A stretch of 64,000 bases of DNA from Imbricaverruca yamaguchii (GCA_034440575.1 JAOTOL010001621.1:971001-1035000), one strand, 5' to 3'. Positions 44,691 to 56,950 are shown, numbered from the stretch's first letter. The notes: generated by a model from the letters alone, not told the origin. Made by a program: numbers and translations.

Positions 44691-45129
44691 CAGACATGCA
44701 TTGTGTTGACACCTTTATGATATTACGAAAACGTTCTGAAATTCGAAGGCATAAAAAGTGAACTGGACGGTGATTTATTTAAACGTTCAGCACGCGCAAT
44801 GGAGAGGTGGGGAGGGAATGAATCCGCCCACCCCACCGGATTTTGGTAAATATCTACCGTTTGTAAGGACAACATGCGCCATTTTTTGCGCACATGCCTC
44901 ACATATCGGGCACGTCGATTAAAGTAAGAAAAACAAAAGTAAACCCAAAAGTATTCAAGTTAGAGGCCGTTAATGTCAAAACATTTCGCGGCGCCATACT
45001 ACAAAAATCGACGCTGATGCGATTCGCGTATATCGCCAAAAAAAGTGCTCTTGGCAATACTGTTCTTGACATTGGTGAGATCGACTAGGCCCAGGTCACT
45101 GGTCGCATCTCAGTAACTGACAAATGGGA
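44691..45129. other. Unassigned sequence
   Basis: A 64-codon plus frame (44894-45088) precedes the LINE and shows no domain. It might be the flank or the 5' part of the LINE. Confidence 0.3.
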
Positions 45130-47345
45130 CACCTGACACATATTCTCGACGAGTACCTGCCACTCAGAAAGATCAAATTCGGAACCGAACTGCACCACTT
45201 GTTAGTGAAACTACCAAACAGCACATACATAGACGAAATATAGCTTTACCCGAGCAAGATAGAAACACATACAAAGCACTTAACAGACACGTTCGCTCAG
45301 TTATTAGAGCTGACTTTAGGGACGAGCTCAGCGGAGAGACAGCTCAGAAAGGCCCATCAGCTGCATGATGTGCTATCAAGCCCATTATCGACACCAAAAA
45401 AGGTTCTCACAGAGTTCAACCTCAGGTCCTACCTGAGCAGCTAAATCAATCCTTTGTTAGTGTAGGACATAAAGTATCAGCAGAGGTCAAACGCCAGGCA
45501 AACATCCCTGAACACACACCTCCCAGTTGCCGGCTGTCGCGCGTCTCTGTCAGCTCCATATAAAGTATCATCCATATAGATCGAACAGCTGACCAAAATT
45601 GTCATGGACATGAGAAACACAGGTGCTTGCGGACCCGACGGGATCTGAATTAAGGTTATCAAATTTTTATTTTATCGTATAAATGATACTCGACGTTATA
45701 AACACATGCCGACTACAGTTGCTATCCCCTTCAGTTGGAAACAGTCAATGTTAATTCCCATTCACAAATCAGGAGATCCTTCGGATCTCTCTAATTTTAG
45801 GCCCATTTTATTGGTTCCGGTTATCGCTAAAATCACAGAGAGGGTAGTGTAGATAAACTTTATCACCACATGAACTCAAACCACCTACCGGCCCAAACTC
45901 AGCACGGCTTCAGACCACGCCACTCTACGGAAACCTCTCTAGCCTCAGTCGTGGTCAAAATACTAGCAGCACTGGACTGTTCGGATGCAGCTCTCCTTTG
46001 CATTTTGGACCTGAGTAAATGTTTCGACGTAATAGACCACACAAAACCGCTCACTCGACTAGAACTTCATGAAATCGATACTGACTGGTTTAGGGCATAT
46101 TTGGGAGGCCACACGCAGGCCGCTAGCATTTCAGATCAGCACGGAAACAGACATCTCCCCTTCTGTCTCCCAAACATCATAGGCCTTTTTCAAGGCGCAT
46201 CAGTAGGTCTACTTCTCTATTGCATCTTTTCGAACATCAGTTTGCACGTCCCGTCAGCAAGCGTCCTTCCATTCGCAGACCATATCCAGGTTCTCGTCTT
46301 CGGTCGCAAATCCGGCCTGTCCAATCTGATGTCAGCTTTAGACATGCCTGAACCAGCTCTACGACTACTTCGTGGATAACTGTTTGAAGGTAAGCCCGAC
46401 CAAAACGCAGCTTCTCACGTTCGGATCGCGTCAAAATCTTTGCAATATTACCCCGGTACGAGTGTGCTTTCGGGACGCCGTGATAAATGAGAACCATTCG
46501 TGCAGGAATCTTTGGGTGGCATTTGATCACCACATGTCGTGGAATTCCCATGAAGCTGTTGTGGTCCGCAAGTGCACTGGATTCCTTCTGGGCCTGAGGC
46601 ATCTGCCCACCAGTACCCTTTTCACTATAGTCAATATCACAATTATATCCAATATCCGCTACTGCATACCTGTTTACGGGAACGGGTCGGCAGCAAACAT
46701 GCACAGACTAGACGGCAGCAAATATTCTTATTCCTGAAGGCCGTAGCGAGTTGGGTCTCCTCACCGCAGTTTATCTGCACGTTTTTTTTCAAAGCATTTC
46801 TTTACTCCACAAGATCATTCTGACGGGTGAACCAACGCACATTGCTGGTTAAATCGCTGCAAACTCTACCCTGCGAAATCGTCTTACGCGTACAGACGAC
46901 CACCTGCGCCTAATAGTCATACACAGAGTGGCGGGCCACAGAAGATTTCTCTACTCGTCTGTCTTCCACTATAGCAAACTTCCTACCGAAATAAATACAT
47001 CGAGGCTGTCTAACTTTAAGAAACATGCACTGGCTTGCCTCCACAAACATTAGTCGCACAAAAAAAAACTTCAAAAATGGATGTGTGAACACTATGAACT
47101 CACATTTGAGCTATCGCCTTCCTATCTCTTCTATAAACTACTCGTTTATAGCTCGTGATGTAAGCATGGTGAGTGCAGGTGGTGATATGGGTGTTGTATT
47201 ATGTTGGTGTAGGAATGTTTGTTGCGCATCTACTCCCGCTATTGACCGAAAATCTATCCTTTCTTTGTAAGTATTTGTGAGTTCTACCCCCACTGTTCAT
47301 AATAGCCACTGTACGTGGAGGGCATGTTTCGTGAAATAAACAAAG
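45130..47345 (+). pseudogene. CR1/Daphne-like LINE, 5'-truncated ORF2 and 3' UTR
   Basis: Starts in the linker after the endonuclease (DRNTYKALNRHVRSVIRADF, about 45260; then IDTKKGSHRVQPQVLPEQLN near 45390). RT follows: GDPSDLSNFRPILLVPVIAK (near 45774), QHGFRPRHSTETSLASV, CILDLSKCFDVIDH (46000), GLFQGASVGLLLYCIFSN (46185), then a damaged catalytic box reading PFADHIQVL instead of FADDTQVL (near 46268). The thumb continues to about 46720. At least four stops or frameshifts occur. The 3' UTR (GTACGTGGAGGGCATG near 47311) matches 30680 of the other copy. Not functional. Confidence 0.9.
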
Positions 47346-48065
47346 ACATATATAAGTAAGGAAATACAAGCGACTTGTTTCATGTACATTGTTCTGCTAT
47401 ATAGTTTCAAGGACATGTAAGGTCACCGAGATTAAGTCAGGTCAAATTCATCGCAGGTCAATGGAACCAAACTAGGTCAACTGGAAGGTCTTCATAAATG
47501 CAAATGCTTGTCATGCGATTCATGCCATTTTGCATGCAACTCCATACACACCTTCAAAACTAATGTTTTTGACATTGTGAACCTAAGCCACATTTTTTTC
47601 AACCCAACCACATTTCTTCCGTATGCTTCAGCTCTATATTCGTGAAGCCGATTGCGTCGGGCCGCCCGCCGGCCAGCCGGGCGGGCGGGCCGGTGACTTG
47701 AGCGGGAGATGGACACACACACCACCGGTTTGTTTGTACAGGACCTCATTGTTCGTCGCTTTTCAAATATTCCTCAATTACCGCGGCAGGACGTCAAGGA
47801 TTCGCGGTGTTAGAAAATAGGATTCTGGGAAAGGGCATCGAGCATATCAATGACTTTGGCCGGCACTCTTTGAAGTCAGGCACGGAGATAAAACTGTAGA
47901 CAAGACCTTGACAACCACGATACAAGTTGTACTACTAGAGACATGCTTTTTGGCTTGGTCAACCCTGTATCGCTTTCCCCCACCACCTGTCGATAAGAAT
48001 CGTGCGTTTCCGAATGCAGGTGTGCCGTGAGTCATTTTCTGGTCTCAGCCCGTACAGGCCGGACG
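47346..48065. other. Unassigned sequence
   Basis: A short GC-rich palindrome-like stretch, GCCCGCCGGCCAGCCGGGCGG, lies near 47662. No gene recognised. Confidence 0.4.
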
Positions 48066-48681
48066 GATGAGCGTTCAGTCCTGCGGAACCCTTCGCCGGC
48101 TTAGCGCCGCTGAAGCAGCGCGTCTCATCCCGCTGATCGACTCCGATGAAGACGAATTTGAAGCATCCTCGCACTCGGACAGCCAAGAAGATGCCCTGCC
48201 CTGTTCCAGACGAAGACGATACGGATGACGAGAACACTTGTGCTTACAGCCACTACCACCGGCCGTCAGCCGACACATCAGTCAGCTAATCAGCTGACAC
48301 GCCAGCCGGCTAGTCAGCCGGCCCGTCAGCCGACACGTCAGCTGGCCTGTCAGCCGACACGCCAGCCGGCGCGTCAGCCGACCGTCGTAGCCGACACGCA
48401 GCCGCGTCAGCCATCAGCTGCGTCAGCAGACGTCAGCCGGCCCGTCAGCCGACACGTCAGCTGGCCTGTCAGCCGACACGTCAGCCGGCCCGTCAGCCGG
48501 AGCGTCAGCCAGACCGTCAGCCGGCACGTCAGCTGATGTGACCGGCGCGGCCAGCACTGAAGCCGCGGCCGTCCCCGTACTGCCGGACCAGCCCGTTCCG
48601 GCACCCAGTGCTCGGAGCGTGCAGAAAAAGCCAACAAAGTCAAAGCGTACCCTGAAGGAAGGCGAGTACGTCCCACTCTAG
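48066..48681 (+). pseudogene. Possible piggyBac-like transposase N-terminus, broken
   Basis: An ATG at 48068 opens MSVQSCGTLRRLSAAEAARL followed by the acidic IDSDEDEFEASSHSDSQED. A one-base shift is needed to continue into VPDEDDTDDENTCAYSHYH. The frame then enters a 12-bp repeat reading PSADTSAG with two stops, and ends [18 protein letters not shown] before TAG at 48679-48681. A leading LSAxEA helix followed by an Asp/Glu/Ser-rich stretch is typical of the disordered N-terminus of piggyBac-like transposases, but no catalytic DDE domain follows. Alternatively it may be another low-complexity protein. Confidence 0.35.
48266..48537. repeat. 12-bp minisatellite, about 20 copies
   Basis: The unit CAGCCGACACGT or CAGCCGGCCCGT (12 bp, often alternating as a 24-bp pair) fills this interval, with some irregular units near 48378-48420. 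Confidence 0.9.
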
Positions 48682-48758
48682 CAAGGTCCGGGTGCTTCTG
48701 CGTGCGTGACGGCCACAACAGCACAGTGGCTGGACGTGTGCATACGTACATATATGTA

Positions 48759-48759
<1 letters not shown>

Positions 48760-48802
<43 letters not shown>

Positions 48803-48909
48803 TGTATGCGTATATACATCTATGTATATATGTATATATGTATCTGTATATACATATGTATATGTATATATGTATCTATATATACATATATGTATGTATA
48901 CATATATAT

Positions 48910-48940
<31 letters not shown>

Positions 48941-48953
48941 CTATGTAACCACT
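48760..48953. repeat. TA/TATG microsatellite
   Basis: (TA)n followed by ATGTATATATGTATC-type units. It separates the possible transposase remnant from the LINE ORF1 tail. Confidence 0.95.
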
Positions 48954-50140
48954 GACATTCGCACAACCACAACTGCACCTCTCCACACAGCATCTACCAC
49001 CGGGCGAAGCTACGCAGCCACGCTCTCCACACCTAAGCCCACACCCCTCCAACACCAGCCCCCACCGGCCCTACCATCCCACCAGCAGCCGGCTCCCGGA
49101 GCCCGGCACAACTCCCTCCTCAACGCTCCTCCGACCCTCGCCTCAACCGCCCCTCCGACCCTCGCCTCACCCCCACCCCCCGCCCCTCCGACCCTCGCCT
49201 CACCCTCCCCTCCGACCCCCGCCCCAACCGCCCCTCCGACCCTCGCCTCAACCGCCCCTCCGACCCTCGACTCAACCGCCCCTCCGACCCTCGCCTCAAC
49301 CGCCCCTCCGACCCTCGACTCAACCGCCCCACCGATCCCCGAACCCCCCGGCCCCTTGCCCCTCGACCTCGCCGCTCACCACTCCTTTCCACCCCACCCC
49401 ACCCAGGACCTGGCCTGCTCCCACATCCTCTCCACTTCGGACCTGGCCCTTATCCACACCCCCTTCACCCACGACCCGGCCTCCTGCCACACTCCTTCCA
49501 CCGCGAGTCCGGCATCCCACGTCAACCCCACCGAGGAATGGGGCTGCTTCCCCTCCCACCCCATCTCAGACCCGGCAACGTCGCTCCTCCAACACCCAGA
49601 CCCGGTCTCCATTTCATCCCCCATTGGCACCCACCCATCCTCCATGGGAATTGGCCGTATCCTTTCGCGCCACCCCTTCCAACCGGCCAGGGCCGACCTC
49701 ACCGCCCTGAAGCTTTCCCCCCACTGCCTCCTCCAGGGCCTCGGCCGCTACCACACCCATCCGGCCGACCCAAACCAAGGCCTAGAATCAAGGCCACCAC
49801 ACCCACCCAGACCAACCTCAAGCCCATGGCGACCATCTCCTGCCAAACCGAACCTCCCACAACCTCCTGTACACATACCCAAACCCACTCGAAAACCACG
49901 TCTGAGGCCAGCACTCAGACCGAACCTGCTTCTCCTGCCATGCCCGTCGAGCCCACAACACCAGAGCGACCCACCGCGCCTCCCAAGCGCAAATCTCGCC
50001 GCCACTCCACCCAATCACCCCCCAGAACCCGTGCGACCAGGTCCAGGCTACCACCACTGCCTGGGACACCTCCCAACACTCTCTCCGTTCATCGATTCAA
50101 CCTTTCTCCCCAACTCGACACCGACACTACCCCAGTCTAG
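48954..50140 (+). pseudogene. I-type LINE ORF1, C-terminal part, proline-rich
   Basis: The 5' end reads [20 protein letters not shown] (near 48987), a type of segment that follows the zinc knuckles in ORF1 proteins; the knuckles are absent. A 24-bp coding repeat follows. Then a proline-rich region and the C-terminus [10 protein letters not shown] ... [13 protein letters not shown] ... [10 protein letters not shown] end at the stop codon at 50138-50140, 29 bases before ORF2. The TQTEP tail is common in arthropod I-type ORF1 proteins. The 5' and 3' parts are in different frames; both frames stay open through the repeat, so where the shift occurred is unclear. Role: RNA-binding gag-like protein of the retrotransposon. 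Confidence 0.55.
49130..49337 (+). repeat. 24-bp coding minisatellite inside ORF1, about 9 copies
   Basis: GCCCCTCCGACCCTCGCCTC plus AACC repeats and reads APPTLAST in one frame and RPSDPRLN in another. The left part contains a longer CACCCCCACCCCCCGCC variant. Confidence 0.9.
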
Positions 50141-50169
50141 GAACACAGAGAGCCACTACACGTTCGGCA

Positions 50170-53100
50170 ATGGGACTTCTTCTCCAGTGGAACGCCGGAG
50201 GCATTCCAGGCAAATTCATAGAATTTAAAGCTGAATTCTTACAACAAAAACCACTACTCGCTGCGCTCCAAGAAACTCATTTTCGAGATTCTGACTCCAC
50301 TTGGAACAAAATTCCAGATTACACTTGGCACCTAAACAACGTAAACGGCCCACATAGCAAATGGTGCGCAGCCCCATACCCATAGCAAACAGCATACCTC
50401 ATCGTCGAGTAACGTTAAATACTCCCCTGAATTGCGTAGCAGTCAGCCTCAAAATTGCACATTGCTAAACCACAGTAATCTCACTATACATTTCGCCGTC
50501 AGGTGAAACCCCCACACCACAGGAGCTGAACGACCTGCTGCTTCAGGCCCCTCCACCAGTTCTCATTATGGGGGACTTTAATGCTAAACACCCCTCATGG
50601 GGAAGCGACCAGACAGACACTAGAGGGCACGAAATTCACCAGTTTATTTCGGACCACAACCTAGTACTCCTTAACACCGGGGCCGCCACCCGCCACAACC
50701 CGACCTTATTAGGATCGGACACTTGCATAGACTTAACGTGCTGCACCCCACGACTTAGCTCACTATTTGACTGGTCAGTTTCAGACGATCCCGGGCTGAG
50801 CGACCACTGTCCAATCACAATTAGGCTCAGCACGGACGCTATCCACCACACTAAACTGTTCAGACAATCTTGGAATTTGAAAAGAGCGGACTGGACTAAA
50901 TTCGAGGAACAGGTGGACCTCAACCTAGCAACTTCAGATACCAGTAAGATAGAGACAATCCTAAGGGCCATCAGCTCAGCAGCACAAGACTCAGTCCCAA
51001 AAAGTAACAAACCTAGGAAAAAGGCATTTACGCCATGGTGGACCCCGGACTGTCAAAGGGCAATCGCCGCACGGCGCCGTGCCCACAAACAATCCAAAAG
51101 ATGCGTGTGCGAAGCACACCTATCAGCATACAGGCAATCTAAAAAACACTGCCGGTGCACAATTCGAACAGCACGCCAAAATTCTTGGCAGTCTTTTGCC
51201 TCGCAATTCAATAGGTTCACACCTACCGGCAGAATCTGGGACCTGATGAAGCGCTTCAACCTGGAACGTCCACAACCAGGCCCTTTCCCACAGTTGACGG
51301 TGAATAGACAGCACATCACTGACCCACAACAAGTCGTAGACCACTTTAAACTACACTACGCCAGCGTATCCGGCAACAGCAACTATGACACCACTATAGT
51401 AAGCGTCATAGACGCTCTTGCCTCCAAAGCAAATTTTAGCTCTGACAATAGAGAAATCTACAATCAGTCATTCACTATGCACGAATTAGAACTTGCCCTC
51501 AGCAAGTGTGGAAACACGTCGGTTGGGCCGGACGACATGCATTACCAGTTTCTTAAACGTCTTAGCAAAAACTCCCTAACTTATCTACTAACGGCCATGA
51601 ATGAACTGTACCAAACCGACACGTTTCCCGCATCCTGGCGGGAGAGCGTAGTCATACCATTACCAAAGCCGCACAAAGATCACTCCACCCCAAAAGGCTA
51701 TAGACCCATCTCACTTACTAGCTGTGCTAGCAAGCTGGTCGAACGCATGGTCAACACACGATTGAGGCAATTTCTGGAACAAAACGACCTGCTCGACGAA
51801 TTTCAATGCGGCTTCCAACGGCAAAAGTCAACTACAGACTATTTCATCAGGTTAGGGCATGACATCAAAAGTGGTCTATACATCAAACGCACAACAATAG
51901 CTGCCTACCTAGATATCACTGCCGCCTTCGACCGAGTACACAAGTCAGTGCTGACACACAAACTCCATAAGATAGGCCTACGCGGACACATGGCACACTT
52001 CATTCTCAACTTCCTCAGAGATAGGACTCTTAGGGTCCGATGCGGCAATGTCACATCAAACACCACAACTCAGGAGCAGGGCCTGGCTCAGGGGAGCGTG
52101 CTTTCGCCGAGCCTCTTCATCATCATGATCAACGACATACTTGCCGACCATGGGAACACTTCAATACTCACTTTTTGCGGACGACTTAGCAATCTGGACA
52201 AAATCACAATGCTTCCTTAAAGCTGAAAAACAAACATTCAGGCAGGACTAGACCACATTGCAAAGTGATGCAAAACTTGGGGCTTCACCCTGTCCGCAGA
52301 AAAATCGGCCACTGTCACATACAGTCGTCTCCGTCCCACACCGAAAACGTTACTTAAAATCGATGGCAAAGCCATCGAGCAGGTGAAAAGTTTAAAATTC
52401 CTAGTGGTGCATTTAGACGAAAAATTCAGTTTCAACACCCATATCACCGAAATCACGAAGCGAAGTGAGAAGCGCGTCAACATAATACGTGCACTTGCAG
52501 GCACAGATTGGGGCGAAGACAGGAAAACACTTCTCCGACTGTACACATCAATCATACGACCCATCATAGAATACAACAGCATCATTTTTTTCCACAATTT
52601 CAGAAAATGAGAGCCAAAAATTAGAAGTCATCCAAAACAGCTGCATCAGAGCAGCCACAGGCGCCCTTAACGCTACACCGATAGCTAGTCTTCTAGTAGA
52701 CTCAAACACACCATCACTCCACCACAGGAGGACACAACACCTGTGCCGCTACCACATCAAAATCAAATCCATTCAAAATCACCCGGCACAGCGCTGCTTT
52801 ACGCCTGGCAGATACGACAAGAGCCGATTTGCGCGCAAACTTCCACCATATAGCATTCAAATTGCCACGGCTCTCTCAGATCTTAACCTCACAATGCCAT
52901 CCACTGCAGCTCGACCGCCCATTAGGCCCTTCTGGACCTTCAGTCAACCAAAGGTCGAGTACTTGCTCTCGGAGAAGAAAGCCACTATCACATCGGCGGA
53001 AATCCTTGGCATCTTCCACAAGTTAGTCAATGAAAACAATCACAAATCACTCGTATTCACGGATGGGTCGAAACACGAGGCTAAGGTAGGCATCGGCATC

Positions 53101-53188
53101 ACTGGACCAGGTCTCAGACTTTCCAAACGTCTACCGGATAACTTCTCCATCCACTCCGCTGAAGCAATGGCCATTCTGGCCGCTATTT
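50170..53188 (+). pseudogene. I-type LINE ORF2: endonuclease, reverse transcriptase, truncated RNase H
   Basis: ORF2 starts [20 protein letters not shown], the N-terminus of an APE-type endonuclease, with ALQETH near 50257. After shifts between 50385 and 50567 it continues MGDFNAKHPSWGS and LSDHCPITI (about 50797). The RT shows YRPISLTSCASKLVERM, FQCGFQRQKSTTD, AAYLDITAAFDRVHK and AQGSVLSPSLF (52089). A shift near 52160 puts the catalytic LFADDLAIW in another frame. The thumb is SLKFLVVHLDEKFSFNTHI (52390). RNase H begins SLVFTDGSKHEAKVGIGITG (53046) with SAEAMAI (53157) and then breaks into a TTTC repeat, losing the last catalytic Asp residues. It would have copied the element by target-primed reverse transcription; it is now dead but comparatively well preserved. 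Confidence 0.92.
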
Positions 53189-53258
53189 TCGTTCTTTCAT
53201 TTTCATTTTTCTTTCACTTTCATTTTCTTCTTTCGCTATTTTCTATTTTCATTCTCCG
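53189..53258. repeat. TTTC/TTTTCATT microsatellite
   Basis: Pyrimidine-rich CTTTCATTTTCATTTTTC units replace the rest of the RNase H domain at the ORF2 break. Confidence 0.85.
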
Positions 53259-53321
53259 CTATTTTCAATGCAATACGCGAAACACTCGTAGGAAACACGT
53301 AAATAGCCATCCCCGCATGGC

Positions 53322-53552
53322 GTCGGACGTGCATGAGCCGATTTGCTTCCCAGTTAGGAATAATTGGCTGCCTAGCGGTGCCGTCGGAGGTAGATGAGCC
53401 GACTTGCTTTAGGAAAGCATAGATACTTTTTTTTTAATTAGCTTAACGTAAAACCACTACCCAGAGGAGCGTCGGACGTAGATGAACCGATTTGCATTCC
53501 GACACCTAGCGTAAATGGGTACCCAGAGGAACAGCGGACGTAGAGGAGCCAA
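53322..53552. repeat. Degenerate tandem repeat, spacing about 60-85 bp, 4 copies
   Basis: CGTCGGACGTGCATGAGCCG (53321) recurs as CGTCGGAGGTAGATGAGCCG (53381), CGTCGGACGTAGATGAACCG (53469) and AGCGGACGTAGAGGAGCC (53532). Most are followed by (A/G)CTTGCTT or ATTTGC. Confidence 0.75.
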
Positions 53553-53884
53553 ATTATGAAACACCGTACTAACCCAACTGACAACCCTGCATGGCATGCA
53601 TAAACTAACCAACTACTAACAACTAACACGCGACAGCCGGCGTGAGAGGCGGTGTGGACAATTGCCTCCTTGTCCGCACGGTAAAAATCCCTCGGTGCTC
53701 TTCGATAGGAGTAGGCTAAAGCCGGCACCCTGGCAAAATCAACTCGACACTCAAAACACCCCAGCCCCACCCAAACCACAAATTATTATGTGGAGGAGTA
53801 AAGTAAAATTAAAACCAGTTAGACATCAGGGAGACGTCCCCAACCCAGCCCCCGCCTTCAGCACCCAAAAAAAAACTTCGCACA
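53553..53884. other. Possible LINE untranslated sequence
   Basis: The phrase TCGGTGCTCTTCGATAGGAG then TAGGCTAAAGCCGGCACC (53692-53730) has the look of untranslated sequence found in arthropod non-LTR elements, from memory. It lies between ORF2 remains and a separate repeat. No ORF. Confidence 0.3.
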
Positions 53885-54020
53885 AAGTATAACGCAAAAT
53901 TCCCTTAACGTAAATGTCCACTTGCTTGTACCTTGATCGTAACACTCGCTTTCATAGATAGATATGCAACGTGTTCCTTTAAAGGCGGCGCAAATGACCT
54001 TGTCCTGGTCCGGCACGCCT
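53885..54020. repeat. Repeat M, copy 1
   Basis: Nearly identical to 62815-62945: CTTAACGTAAATGTCCACTT, GTACCTTGATCGTAACACTC, AACGTGTTCCTTTAAAGGCG and GGTCCGGCACGCCTAAAAAA occur in both, in the same orientation. The shared unit is about 135 bp and has no ORF. Confidence 0.9.
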
Positions 54021-54052
54021 AAAAAAACCCTCCCCCCTACATCTATGTATAT

Positions 54053-54168
<116 letters not shown>

Positions 54169-54179
54169 GTTGGAGGGAC

Positions 54180-55022
54180 ACCTTTGGCTGAGATGCAGTG
54201 GAACGAGGGGCAAGGTGCATGCACTAAGCCTTCGGAGAGGGCCTTTTTATTTTCCTCGTCAGAACGGCGTCACCTTATCATGCGTGGTGGGGGTGGGGAG
54301 GCATATTCTCGAAGCGTCTCCATCATGTATCCGCTTTTGGCACATACAGCATTTTCCGTCTCCATGTGCTCAGTTCGCGTTTTCTGCGGCCCCACGCACT
54401 TGCATTGTGTGATATGTCTTCGAACATTTTATCCACTCAATCAGTTTCATAAAACGACACGCCTGATACCAACCGACCGAAGCCCGATACCTTTCACTGA
54501 ACCACCACTTTGTCAATCGTCAGTGTGATGGTGCATTGCTGCTTCCCACGTGTTACGCAACATTTTGTAGAGATGCTCTGTGTCGCCTCCGCATAGGGCA
54601 CACTTATGCGATTCACGGTTACCTTCTGTGTGATGAAAACAAACCGCAGTGCCCGAAATGTCGTGCGCCTCTGACAGTTCGCCATGTGCTGCTTTCGTGT
54701 CCATTTTATTCTCACACACTCAGACGTCATTTTGGGTCTGCCCAAGTAGTGTCCCTTAGTGATATCCTGTAAAACGAATCTAGCATTGTCCAATCGGGAC
54801 GACTGGTCGATTCCTTGTTTGAAGTGTCATTTTCAACCATATATATTCCTCCCTAAATACTCTTCTTCTCCCTTTTGAAATCAGCAAACTAGTGCCATAT
54901 ATAATGTAGCCCAGATGTGAACTTTAGCTCTTTGTCTAATCGCATTTGACTGTCTTGAATTATGGCGCAATATGACCATAGCAGTCGACAGACGCCCGAA
55001 AACCAAAATAACAAACAACAAT
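54180..55022 (+). pseudogene. 3' end of an I/LOA-type LINE
   Basis: Frame 54536-54772 ends in the conserved C-terminus of many arthropod non-LTR ORF2 proteins: ALCRLRIGHTYAIHGYLL, then the zinc-finger-like CPKCRAPLTVRHVLLSCPFY, then SDIL. It is followed after a stop by NESSIVQSGRLVDSLFEVSF. The 3' UTR near 54966 reads CGCAATATGACCATAGCAGT, then ACGCCCGAAAACCAAAATAA, ending in an ACAAACAACAA tail at about 55022. The region before 54536 is too decayed to read. It is not continuous with the ORF2 at 50170, because a TA tract and repeat M intervene. Confidence 0.75.
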
Positions 55023-55200
55023 GCAATCACCGTGTGGATTGCTGTGGAACCATATTATTCCGATCACCACGGTCGCGGGCGCAATGACGTTTCATTCAGG
55101 CAGCTGAATTTACATGCAATCACCTTGTGGTGTACAAGGGAACCATATTTTTCCAATAACGAAGACACAACCATCGTATTGCGATTGAGGGCTCATTATT
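55019..55200. repeat. Diverged local duplication, about 92-bp spacing
   Basis: ATGCAATCACCGTGTGGATT (55020) and ATGCAATCACCTTGTGGTGT (55113) are each followed by GGAACCATATT and a CCGATCAC/CCAATAAC phrase. Confidence 0.7.
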
Positions 55201-55384
55201 TGTTAGGCTTCATACTCAAGGAACTCCATGAGCCTCTCTTGTTCCCACCTTGGTCTCGAAAACTCTCTGGACTCCTCTCCGACGAACTCAATCGAGACAA
55301 TTCCGGCGTGCGAAGCAAGCCGGAAACGAGACAGGACCCAGCCGGAACGCCGAGGCATGGCTATATCCTCATTAGTCCCGCTCA

Positions 55385-55990
55385 CAGGACTGCCCACACC
55401 GGCGGTCTCGTGGGTCTGTCCTCGGCTGCCCACACGGGCTGTCTCGTGTGTCTGTCCTCGACTGCCCACACCGGCTGTCTCGTGGGTCTGTCCTCGACTG
55501 CCCACACCGGCTGTCTCGTGTGTCTGTCCTCGACTGCCCACACGGGCTGTCTCGTGGGTCTGTCCTCGACTGCCCGCACGGACTGTCTCGTGTGTCTGTC
55601 CTCGACTGCCCGCACGGACTGTCTCGTGTGTCTGTCCTCGACTGCCCACACGGGCTGTCTCGTGGGTCTGTCCTCGACTGCCCACACGGGCTGTCTCGTG
55701 TGTCTGTCCTCGACTGCCCGCACGGACTGTCTCGTGTCTGTCCTCGACTGCCCGCACGGACTGTCTCGTGGTCTGTCCTCGGCTGCCCACACGGGCTGTC
55801 TCGTGGGTCTGTCCTCGACTGCCCGCACGGACTGTCTCGTGTTTCCTCGACTGCCCGCACGGACTGTCTCGTGGGTCTGTCCTCGACTGCCCACACGGGC
55901 TGTCTCGTGGGTCTGTCCTCGACTGCCCACACGGGCTGTCTCGTGGATCTGTCCTCGACTGCCCACACGGGCTGTCTCGTGGATCTGTCC
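55385..55990. repeat. 36-bp minisatellite, about 17 copies
   Basis: The unit is TGTCTCGTGGGTCTGTCCTC plus GACTGCCCACACGGGC (36 bp), with GTGT/GGGT and CACACGGGC/CGCACGGAC variants and a few units shortened by 1-9 bases. It yields four long frames on both strands (for example 54972-56213 plus, 55372-56055 minus), which are artefacts. Confidence 0.97.
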
Positions 55991-56290
55991 CATTGGATTG
56001 TCATCGTCTTATGAGACGGGCATGCAGGCACCGTATAGCCAGTTCTGCGCATCATGCGTGTGCAAATTACTGACCAGGGCCAGAAGTTGCAAAGAGGATA
56101 GTTTGAAATGTGTGCTCCGGTGCAAGAGGCAGTTAAGTTTTTTTATGAAAATTTGTTCACCTCAGGGTAGGTGCGCGTATTTACTACTACGTACTAACTT
56201 ACATACGCGTTAGTACGTGGTCAGCCATCGACATGGGATCCAATAATTGCAGTCCCTTTCACAATTTAACATGTCCTCACGACATGGGGC
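55991..56290. other. Unassigned sequence
   Basis: No feature beyond the local duplication of CACGACATGGGGCGTCT (about 56278 and 56329) at its right border. Confidence 0.4.
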
Positions 56291-56950
56291 GTCTCGTCAA
56301 GGTGCGGTCTCGTCAACTCTTGTCCTCACGACATGGGGCGTCTTGTCAAAGCACGGCCACAAACATCCATATTCAGTATTGAGCCACTTGCGATGATCAG
56401 TTCGGCTATCGTTGCGATCTTTCCCGTTCGCGTCTACAACCTGAAGCACCCGCAGTGACTCAGACGACGTGCGGCCGGATCCTCCGACCGAGCAGGCCTG
56501 AGTGATCCAGTTCAGATGAATCAGGTCCAGATGAGGAAACGGCAGCATCAGCTGCCGGGTCAGCCGGCTAAATACCTCGCACGATGACACGCGACCACGA
56601 GCCTCGCGCCAAAAGTGGCCCGCTGCCGTGCCAAATGGCTTCGATGCGATCAGCGCCCGCGCCGCACCTAAACGGATGAAGACATGACCGCGAACAGCAC
56701 ACCTGGCGTAGCAGGTCGGGTGGGTCGGCATCTCCTGAGCAGCCTGGTGCTGCCCACACCCTGGAGAGGTGCCCCAGCGTGCTGCGGCCCACCGAGGCGA
56801 GGCGCCCTGCCGGCCAGGCTTCGGCAAGCCGCGCTCACGTGAGACCAATCTTATCCCGGCCGTATTCGAGCGGTGTTCCGTGAAAAGAAGCTTTCTCATG
56901 TTGAACGGATTTCCATGAAAAACTTGGGTATGGTTCATTCAGCGCTGTCA
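56291..56950 (-). other. GC-rich stretch with an unrecognised 213-codon minus frame
   Basis: The minus frame 56297-56938 is open for 213 codons in DNA of only moderately high G+C and lies outside any tandem repeat, which is unusual here. Its translation (for example GHVFIRLGAARALIASKPFG and LTRQLMLPFPHLDLIHLNWI) matches no family I know and lacks a signal peptide. The plus strand contains many stops. Weak candidate exon or gene remnant. Confidence 0.25.

Noticed and set aside
54972..56213. 413-codon plus frame and several minus frames
   Set aside because: Generated by the 36-bp array, whose length is a multiple of three.
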